Shown here: piece after piece, positions 1-5,059 of the stretch
How the letters are laid out: each line of letters starts with the position of its first letter
Position numbering within the stretch: the stretch's first letter is position 1
Assembly: GCA_046302715.1 (NCBI GenBank)
Contig: JBKCHQ010000255.1
Coordinates: 1 to 5,059, forward strand
DNA length: 5,059 nucleotides
DNA from: CAMCXT01 sp046302715
GTDB taxonomy: Bacteria > Bacteroidota > Bacteroidia > M30B66
Direction of reading: 5' to 3'
Translations under genes and position numbers: made by a program
The notes under the pieces: generated by a model
What the model saw: only the letters and a program-made list of their open reading frames with translations
The model's database searches: none
Told to the model about the DNA's origin: nothing

Positions 1-1726
1 CAGCATCGCCGGGCTGGTATGCCATAATTACCGCGGCGCATCGATCGGCTACTGCACTCACGATACGCGGACGGTTTTCGACCAAAACAAGCACCACCGG
101 CCTACCCGTTTCAAACAGCGCCTTCAAGTAATTTAGCTGTATTTCGGGTAAAGTTAAATCGTCGATATCGCCTGGCTTTTCGGTCGATGGCCATTCGCCC
201 ATGCATGCCAAGATAACATCTGCTTGTTTGGCTTGCTGTATGGCATTGGCCATATCTGTTATACTATCGGTTTTGCAACCTTCTGCATAATTTACCTCTG
301 CAAACTGTAGTTTTAATGCATCGTAAATAGTGTGAGCCCCACGGTCGTCCCATTTGGAATCGGTGCCCTGCCAGGTGCGTGTCCAAGCGCCATTGAGCAT
401 GGTCATCGAATGTGCAGCCGGGCCGGTAACAAAGAGTTTAGCTGTCGCATTCAATGGCAGCATGGCGTTTCTGTTCTCAAGTAAGGTAATCGATTCTTCG
501 GCGGTTTGCAGAGCCAATGCCTTGCTTGCCGCGCTTCCAAATTCAGGAAATTGCTTCAGTGTGGGCATTTTAAACGATTTGAGAATTCCCAAACGATGTT
601 TCATCTGTAAAATACGCTCCACCGAAATGTTAAGTCGGGCTTCTGAAATGCGACCCTCTTTTACCAATTCAATCAGCAAGCGGGAAAAATCGAAATCGTT
701 GGGTACCATGCACATATCGATTCCGGCATCCACTGCCATGAAAACGGCCTCTTTCAGATTTGGCGCCACACGATGGTTCTGATGCAACTTAATAACATCC
801 TCCCAATCGGTAACGGCTACCCCATCGAATTTCAGCTCATTGCGGAGGATTTGCGTTAGCATTTTTTTGCTGGCATGTACCGGAATTCCATTTATCTCGC
901 CGCTGTTAATCATCAGCGATAATGCACCGCTTTCAATGGCTCGCTGAAACGGCGGAAGGAAAATTTCGCGTAGCTGGATATCCGAAATATAGGCAGGCGT
1001 TCGATCCTTTCCGGTGCGTGCGGCACCATAGCCTAAAAAGTGCTTCATGCAAGCCGCAACATGACACCCATCAACCGAAACGGAATTTCCCTGATAGCCC
1101 TTAACCGCTGCATCGCCAAAGCGCGCGCACACCAATGGATCTTCGCCGTATGTTTCAAAAACCCGCGACCAAAGTGGATTTCTGGCCACATCGAGCACGG
1201 GCGAAAAATTCCAGGTCATACCTGCTGCTCTGGTTTCGTAGGCTGTTATTTCGGATGCTTTTCGGGTAAGATCGGGATTGAATGTAGCCGCCTGGGCCAA
1301 CTGCTGGGGAAACAACGTTGAACCGCTTACATAATTGGCTCCGTGTATGGCATCTATTCCATACAGAATAGGAATTTTAAGGCGCGTTTCGTTCTGTGCA
1401 ACACGTTGTATTTCTCCAATAAGTTTATGCCATTGCTCACGCGGATAGGCATGACCGCCGCAATTCAAAATAGAACCAACATGATAATTTACCAATGCTT
1501 CGCGCAGTTTTTTAGGATCGATGTGATGCGGCTCTACTAGATTATAAATACTGCCTTCGCATACTACGTCGAGGTTAATTTGGGTCATCTGGCCCACTTT
1601 CTCCTCGATGGTCATTTGAGAAATCAAGGTCTGAATTGCCGCATCTTCGGCACGCTGAGCAAAAAGCGGAGCCGTTATTAAGCATGCGATTACCGCTGCT
1701 GCTGTTATAAATGCCCGATTATTCAT
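1..1726 (-). CDS. Exported GH3 beta-glucosidase-type enzyme, C-terminus cut by window edge
   Basis: A glycoside hydrolase of family 3, expected to remove glucose (or a related beta-linked sugar) from the non-reducing end of oligosaccharides by a retaining mechanism. The 575 visible residues read without interruption. Residues 1-23 form a signal peptide with a likely cut after LFA. The N-terminal TIM-barrel domain spans about 27-385, with YGIDAIHG (D125, subsite -1 contact), SRVFETYGEDP (R188), MKHF (K228, H229), SGEING (277) and the nucleophile D307 in VTDW. The alpha/beta sandwich domain starts near 400 and carries the acid/base candidate E516 in STEKPG, followed by DLTLP. The GKDRTPA (239-245) and DMCMVP (337-342) motifs recall, from memory, the subgroup of Bacteroides xyloglucan-locus enzymes such as BoGH3B; this is not proof of substrate. 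Members are usually 730-800 residues, so roughly a quarter is missing, including any FnIII-like domain. The ATG was chosen because it gives the signal peptide; it overlaps the end of the upstream gene by 8 bases. Confidence 0.95.
   Translation of the reverse strand, partial: MNNRAFITAAAVIACLITAPLFAQRAEDAAIQTLISQMTIEEKVGQMTQINLDVVCEGSIYNLVEPHHIDPKKLREALVNYHVGSILNCGGHAYPREQWHKLIGEIQRVAQNETRLKIPILYGIDAIHGANYVSGSTLFPQQLAQAATFNPDLTRKASEITAYETRAAGMTWNFSPVLDVARNPLWSRVFETYGEDPLVCARFGDAAVKGYQGNSVSVDGCHVAACMKHFLGYGAARTGKDRTPAYISDIQLREIFLPPFQRAIESGALSLMINSGEINGIPVHASKKMLTQILRNELKFDGVAVTDWEDVIKLHQNHRVAPNLKEAVFMAVDAGIDMCMVPNDFDFSRLLIELVKEGRISEARLNISVERILQMKHRLGILKSFKMPTLKQFPEFGSAASKALALQTAEESITLLENRNAMLPLNATAKLFVTGPAAHSMTMLNGAWTRTWQGTDSKWDDRGAHTIYDALKLQFAEVNYAEGCKTDSITDMANAIQQAKQADVILACMGEWPSTEKPGDIDDLTLPEIQLNYLKALFETGRPVVLVLVENRPRIVSAVADRCAAVIMAYQPGDA
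1719..1726 (-). other. 8-base gene overlap (CBM9-like lipoprotein stop / GH3 start)
   Basis: On the coding strand the bases read ATGAATAA: the ATG opens the GH3 frame and the final TAA closes the lipoprotein frame. The 15 bases before the ATG (AACGAAACAACCACC) contain no purine-rich Shine-Dalgarno match. Together this suggests the GH3 gene is translated by coupling to its upstream neighbour, or by leader-independent initiation typical of Bacteroidota. Confidence 0.75.
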
Positions 1727-2951
1727 GGTGGTTGTTTCGTTGGATAATGGTGCCCCAAAGGGATGGGTTTTGATGAAAGCCTTCCTTATCATTTGAATTC
1801 CAGCGGTACTGCACGTCACGCTTACCGCTCGCGTCACTCATGTCGAGTGCAAGTTCAAAATCATACGGCGTATTTACGTTGAGCGGCAATATGCCGAGCG
1901 AAGCCCATGGAATAGCTATTTCGCAGGTATAGCCTTTTGCAGATGGTGTTTTTTTTACCATTGCACCATCTACCGCAGCTTCTTTACTCCAGTTATAAAT
2001 CAAAGCTGCTTCGCCCATTCCGATGCCGATATGACAATCTTCCGGAAACAAAAAGCTGCGTTTAGGGTTCATCCCGCTCAACGATGAAAATGCGATTTCC
2101 AAAGCATCTCCATTCCAAATGTCTCTTCCTGTCTGTTGGTTCATACCCGGGGTTTCGTCTTCTGCAACCAGTGCAGCATACAAATTTTGCTTGTCCCAAT
2201 TCAGATAAACCCGGCCTTTGGGCAGTTCTATGGGCTGACCTGCCCATTCGTTTAAACTGAGCATCCCATCAATTTGTGGCGCTGGTGATGCCATCAGTTC
2301 ATGCATGCTCCTGCCTTTAGCGTTGAAGGGCACAAGCCGCACCTCATCGATCCAAACTTTTCCGCTCGACTCAAATTGCACGATCATTTGCTTGATGCTG
2401 CTTACCTCTACTCCCCTTGCTTCGAAAGGAAAACTCGAAAGCGGTATTACAACTTCAGACCAGGCGTCGTCGCGTATGTTACCCTCTTTCACAAAATTTG
2501 GCGTAACGCCGCTCCATGCTTGAGTTCCACTGAAGTCTTCGAACCCTATTGCCCAAGGCAATCCGTTTAATGTCCCTTTTTTCGACTTCACTCGAAAAGA
2601 GAGTGCCGCCTTATCGAGTATAGACTCAAAATTCTTTCCGCTCCAGTTTAGCCATCCAAAGCCCATTCCCAGCCAGTTTAATGCCGCTGCCTGTTTGTTC
2701 CATTCAATTGAAATTGCTTGGGTGCCACTGTAAACCTGTTCGCTTTCGCCTTTTACTTTAAGTGCCAGGGGTTCTTGCGTGTACCAGTTCTCGCTGCTTA
2801 GCTGATCGCTGTACACCGAAAGCGCCTCAAAACCTGCAATATTAGGTTTGTCCGCATCGTCTGATGCCTCCTCGTAAAAATGGTTGGGTTTGAATACCGA
2901 ACAGGAATTCAGCAGTAAAATCAGTAAACCTACAGGCAGCAACTGCTTCAT
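1719..2951 (-). CDS. Lipoprotein with galactose-binding-like domain and CBM9-like domain
   Basis: A predicted glycan-binding lipoprotein without a recognisable catalytic domain. The signal peptide ends in the lipobox LNSC, with Cys17 as the lipidated residue; the residues that follow (SVFKPN) lack the acidic export signal typical of surface lipoproteins, so it may face the periplasm. Residues about 36-208 look like a jelly-roll, galactose-binding-like domain: a GFEAL opening, the DDAWSEVVIPLSSF segment (161-174) and a closing strand KVWIDEVRLVPF (198-209). Residues about 224-404 resemble the CBM9-like family: PQIDGMLSLNEW, RVYLNWDKQNLYAALVAED, IWNGDALEIAF (278-288), EIAIPW (344-349) and the final NPSLWGTII. 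Known CBM9 modules can bind sugar ends of cellulose or xylan fragments, but CBM9-like lipoproteins are diverse and the ligand here is unknown. It starts 10 bases after the upstream lipoprotein gene and runs into the GH3 gene, which suggests it presents oligosaccharides to that enzyme (inference). Confidence 0.9.
   Translation of the reverse strand: MKQLLPVGLLILLLNSCSVFKPNHFYEEASDDADKPNIAGFEALSVYSDQLSSENWYTQEPLALKVKGESEQVYSGTQAISIEWNKQAAALNWLGMGFGWLNWSGKNFESILDKAALSFRVKSKKGTLNGLPWAIGFEDFSGTQAWSGVTPNFVKEGNIRDDAWSEVVIPLSSFPFEARGVEVSSIKQMIVQFESSGKVWIDEVRLVPFNAKGRSMHELMASPAPQIDGMLSLNEWAGQPIELPKGRVYLNWDKQNLYAALVAEDETPGMNQQTGRDIWNGDALEIAFSSLSGMNPKRSFLFPEDCHIGIGMGEAALIYNWSKEAAVDGAMVKKTPSAKGYTCEIAIPWASLGILPLNVNTPYDFELALDMSDASGKRDVQYRWNSNDKEGFHQNPSLWGTIIQRNNHHE
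1740..2282 (-). other. CBM9-like domain (residues about 224-404 of the 1719-2951 product)
   Basis: This is the part encoding the C-terminal domain. The family pattern is visible in order: the ID-G-x-L-x-x-x-E-W opening that begins many CBM9-like domains, a strand with an aromatic pair (YLNWDKQNLY), the W-x-G-D-A-L-E-I core, the E-I-A-I-P-W strand and a terminal N-P-x-x-W-G. Boundaries are approximate and were judged by eye. Confidence 0.8.
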
Positions 2952-2961
2952 TTCAATAGCA
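2952..2961 (-). other. 10-base intergenic junction without Shine-Dalgarno
   Basis: The coding-strand sequence between the two lipoprotein genes is TGCTATTGAA. It carries no AGGAGG-like motif, promoter or hairpin. The A-rich end before the ATG fits initiation in Bacteroidota, and the short spacing supports co-transcription. Confidence 0.7.
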
Positions 2962-3966
2962 TTAAGGTTGAAGTGGTGCCCCTTCAGTAAAAATCATGTA
3001 ATCGAGACGCGCCTTGGCAAAACCACTCGACGGGTTGGCCAAAAACAAAATGTTAACCTGCTTAAGCTTATGTGGTTCTTTAATGCCATTTCCATTGGGA
3101 TTGGCGGGTTGCCCGTTTACAAGACTTTGTAAATCGCTGTATTTTATCGAAAATGGCGTCCAGCCGTTTTCTGTCATATCAATTTCGACGGCGTACATGT
3201 CTTCATTGGCTGCATTGAATACGCCATCGCCATTGTCATCTTCCGGAAATTGAAAAAGCATAATGCCATTGTTTAATTCCTCTGGTTTAAACAACATCGT
3301 ATTAAAATAGACATCAGCAGGATTTTCAGCCAAGCTGAATGTAGTTGTATTGTATGCTGTAGCGGGCATGTAGAGGTATGCAATGAGGTAGTCCCAGTTT
3401 ACGGTTCCCGCTATTTCGAAGTACTTGTTGCCCTGCGCAGCGCCGGCCGGATCGTCTTTAATGCCAAACGACATATTTGCACCCGACTGAACAAATGAGG
3501 TCCATCCGGGATTGGCGATCCCTTCGAAATCGCTTAGAAGGAGGCCGGCATAATTTCGGGTTCCGGTTACCGAAATGGTGTCGCGCAGTGTATCGCTTTC
3601 GCTCTCAACGTAGAGTTGTACTGCACAGGCCTCGTTTCTAAAGAAGGGTAATCGCGTTGTTGTACCATCCCAAAGCGCGTTGTCTGATTTAAGGATGTTG
3701 CTGAAGCCCGAAATCTCTTTAACCGCCCCCGATTCCAGTCCCTTTATTTGTAAGGCCCAGTTTACATTTTTAGAAAATTGGGCGGTAAAATACACCGTTT
3801 CGCCAGTGCTGAAGTCGACCTCATCAGCCGAAGCATTAAGCCCCTGAATAACGGCAAACTCGCCATATAAATCATTAAGCGATGGGCCATCGAACTCTTC
3901 ATCCGTTCTGCAAGCTGATAGTAAAATGGCAATGGCACTAATGGAAACAAGAAGTTTTACTTGCAT
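2962..3966 (-). CDS. Probable surface lipoprotein, Ig/PKD-like plus galactose-binding-like domain
   Basis: A predicted cell-surface lipoprotein of glycan-binding type; no specific family name is recognised. The signal peptide ends with the lipobox LSAC (Cys19), followed by RTDEEF, whose acidic cluster resembles the lipoprotein export signal that sends Bacteroidota lipoproteins to the outer face of the outer membrane. Residues about 35-136 read as one beta-sandwich of Ig or PKD type (TGETVYFTAQFS, VNWALQIKG, a later AVQLYVESESDTL). Residues about 140-330 look like a galactose-binding jelly-roll: it opens with LLLSDFEG (142-149) and closes with FAKARLDYMIFTEG (316-329). A calcium-type loop sits at 243-256. 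The layout matches the accessory glycan-binding lipoproteins of polysaccharide utilisation loci, though no ligand can be read off. The start follows the upstream stop by two bases and gives the signal peptide. Could instead be a structural or adhesion lipoprotein. Confidence 0.88.
   Translation of the reverse strand: MQVKLLVSISAIAILLSACRTDEEFDGPSLNDLYGEFAVIQGLNASADEVDFSTGETVYFTAQFSKNVNWALQIKGLESGAVKEISGFSNILKSDNALWDGTTTRLPFFRNEACAVQLYVESESDTLRDTISVTGTRNYAGLLLSDFEGIANPGWTSFVQSGANMSFGIKDDPAGAAQGNKYFEIAGTVNWDYLIAYLYMPATAYNTTTFSLAENPADVYFNTMLFKPEELNNGIMLFQFPEDDNGDGVFNAANEDMYAVEIDMTENGWTPFSIKYSDLQSLVNGQPANPNGNGIKEPHKLKQVNILFLANPSSGFAKARLDYMIFTEGAPLQP
3199..3240 (-). other. EF-hand/dockerin-like calcium loop in the 2962-3966 product
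   Basis: Residues 243-256 read DDNGDGVFNAANED, matching D-x-N-x-D-G at loop positions 1, 3, 5 and 6, with Asn at position 9 as in dockerin loops. Position 12 is Asn, not the usual Asp or Glu, but E255 and D256 follow directly and could supply the last ligand. It is a single copy within a jelly-roll domain, so it is probably a structural Ca2+ site and not a dockerin. Confidence 0.6.
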
Positions 3967-3968
3967 GG
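3967..3968 (-). other. 2-base intergenic junction, barrel gene to lipoprotein gene
   Basis: The barrel gene ends AAATTTTAA and is followed by CC and then the lipoprotein ATG. No ribosome binding site of Shine-Dalgarno type is present in the A/T-rich stretch. The spacing leaves no room for a promoter, so the two genes must share a transcript. Confidence 0.75.
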
Positions 3969-5059
3969 TTAAAATTTCAATTGAAATAACAACATAAACT
4001 GATTGATGCGGTAATCGGCTATGGCGTCTGTTTTATTCTCGGCTCTAAAGCTATTTACCTGTGCACTCACAAACGTTTTTTCGCTAAAACGGTAGCGCGC
4101 GCCATAGGCTATAATTTGCTCCATACCATCGATGTCGAACTCACGAAAGTTGATGATTTCGGAATATTCGTTTCGTATGGCGGTGAAATCAGAGCCCGCG
4201 TAGCGTATTACTTGATAACCTGCCATCAAGTCAAATGCGGGTAAAATTTCAAATTCGATTCCGGCCGACATGGAACTTGTTTTAAGATTAATGCCCCGCA
4301 CCAGCTCTTCTGCTGGACGTGAGCTTGCATCGTTAAGATAATTAAACGATGCATGAATGCTGCGGTTCATCTTTTTGAAAAATTCATGGATGCGCAGTTT
4401 AGCGTCTAGCTGATGCCGAATGAATTTGCGGGGAAGTAGAGTGCCTTCGCCGCGCACTTCCTGAAGCATGTAGTACTTGTACCCGACATCTAAAGGCAGT
4501 TTTCCTTTTGCATACGAAAAGCCGGCAATCAGTCCCTGCCGATTTGGGGTGGCGTCGCCATAAGGGGTAATATTGTCATATTGTGGAGCAAAATCCATCA
4601 AATACGGCCTAATTTGCAGCGTATATAAATTGGTTTCGCGCATCAGGTCAAACATGGTGAGCGACCGCAAATCCTGACTGTTTGAAATTCGGTTGTATGC
4701 AAGAGGGGCTTGACCGTAAGCGATACGCTTGGTTTGTGCTCCTGGGCTGCGAAAAGCCGATGATACATAGATGCTGTTGAGGCATATACCCAAACCTGTT
4801 TTTTTATGTTCGATGCGTAGCAATGCATCACCAAATTTACCATTCCAAGCGGGTGCAAGGGAGTCGTTTTTAAGCAACGTCTCTGATTCCCCTGCCTCCG
4901 ATTCGAGCACTATTCCCCAGTTTTTATGCTGGTATTGAATTTTAGCGCTTGCCGTATGCACCGGATTCCGAAATGCACGGGATGCATTGGAGGTGCCACT
5001 AACGTCGTAAAGATTGGCGTAATTGTAACCCAGCTCGAGATAGTTGCTTTGTACCAGGT
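3969..5059 (-). CDS. Outer-membrane beta-barrel protein, N-terminus beyond window
   Basis: The last 362 residues of a protein whose frame stays open to the window edge; the GTG at 4961 is internal and not a start. The sequence has the look of an outer-membrane barrel: many short amphipathic strands with alternating polar and hydrophobic or aromatic residues (YLELGYNYANL, HTASAKIQYQ, GLIAGFSYAKG, LDVGYKYYMLQ, RSIHASFNYLND, FDLMAGYQVIRYAG), separated by polar loops, then hairpin strands near the end (IIAYGARYRFSEKTFVSAQVNSF) and a terminal strand FMLLFQLKF ending in Phe, the usual recognition signal for the barrel assembly machinery. No long hydrophobic helix is present. It does not read like the C-terminus of a TonB-dependent SusC protein, but the diagnostic plug and TonB box would lie outside the window. 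The family is not recognised. Being first of the visible genes in a glycan operon, it may be a porin or an anchor for the lipoproteins (inference). Confidence 0.85.
   Translation of the reverse strand, partial: LVQSNYLELGYNYANLYDVSGTSNASRAFRNPVHTASAKIQYQHKNWGIVLESEAGESETLLKNDSLAPAWNGKFGDALLRIEHKKTGLGICLNSIYVSSAFRSPGAQTKRIAYGQAPLAYNRISNSQDLRSLTMFDLMRETNLYTLQIRPYLMDFAPQYDNITPYGDATPNRQGLIAGFSYAKGKLPLDVGYKYYMLQEVRGEGTLLPRKFIRHQLDAKLRIHEFFKKMNRSIHASFNYLNDASSRPAEELVRGINLKTSSMSAGIEFEILPAFDLMAGYQVIRYAGSDFTAIRNEYSEIINFREFDIDGMEQIIAYGARYRFSEKTFVSAQVNSFRAENKTDAIADYRINQFMLLFQLKF

Noticed and set aside
354..782. Plus-strand open frame of 142 codons
   Set aside because: It lies antisense inside the GH3 gene, whose minus-strand frame carries catalytic motifs and reads without a stop. 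The plus-strand translation has no recognisable domain or signal.
922..1540. Three plus-strand open frames of 60-93 codons
   Set aside because: All are antisense to the conserved GH3 barrel domain and overlap one another; their translations look like random composition.
3199..3240. Dockerin domain in the first lipoprotein
   Set aside because: Dockerins carry two such loops with helices near a terminus. Only one loop is present, in the middle of a beta-rich domain.
2301..3253. Several plus-strand open frames opposite the two lipoprotein genes, and a short minus-strand frame at 2062-2247
   Set aside because: They are in the wrong frame or strand relative to genes with clear lipoproteins and domains, and have no credible product.
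4959..4961. GTG as the start codon of the barrel gene
   Set aside because: The frame stays open through 5057 and the upstream residues (YLELGYNYANLYDVSG) continue the beta-strand pattern, so the true start lies outside the window.
3969..5059. C-terminal part of a SusC-type TonB-dependent receptor
   Set aside because: The strands and loops are short and the characteristic SusC closing sequence is not seen. This is a judgement by eye and is not certain without the N-terminus.
1..5059. CRISPR array, tRNA, rRNA, insertion sequence, promoter or terminator
   Set aside because: No direct repeat series, cloverleaf, transposase or inverted terminal repeat was seen, and the only non-coding DNA is two gaps totalling 12 bases.

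Overview
The window looks like part of a glycan-handling operon from a member of the Bacteroidota. The evidence is two lipoproteins with carbohydrate-binding-type folds next to a glycoside hydrolase family 3 (GH3) enzyme and an outer-membrane barrel, start codons preceded by A/T-rich sequence with no Shine-Dalgarno motif, an acidic stretch after one lipoprotein cysteine, and moderate GC by eye. Genus cannot be told from the sequence.

All four genes lie on the minus strand, so transcription runs from the high-coordinate end to the low-coordinate end. In that order they are: (1) the C-terminal 362 residues of an outer-membrane beta-barrel protein (3969-5059, N-terminus outside the window); (2) a 334-residue lipoprotein with an Ig/PKD-like domain, a galactose-binding-like domain and a DxNxDG calcium-type loop (2962-3966); (3) a 410-residue lipoprotein with a galactose-binding-like N-terminal domain and a CBM9-like C-terminal domain (1719-2951); (4) the first 575 residues of an exported GH3 beta-glucosidase-type enzyme (1-1726, C-terminus outside the window). 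The junctions are a 2-base gap, a 10-base gap and an 8-base overlap. There is essentially no non-coding DNA and no room for an internal promoter or terminator, so the operon promoter must lie beyond 5059 and its terminator before base 1.

The likely joint role is inferred. The barrel sits in the outer membrane, the two lipoproteins capture or hold a glycan at the cell envelope, and the GH3 enzyme removes glucose or a related sugar from the non-reducing ends of oligosaccharides. No SusC/SusD pair is visible. Either it lies outside the window or this is a glycan system built on a different barrel. The second option is the most interesting point here and cannot be settled from 5 kb. Open reading frames on the plus strand are antisense shadows of these genes.
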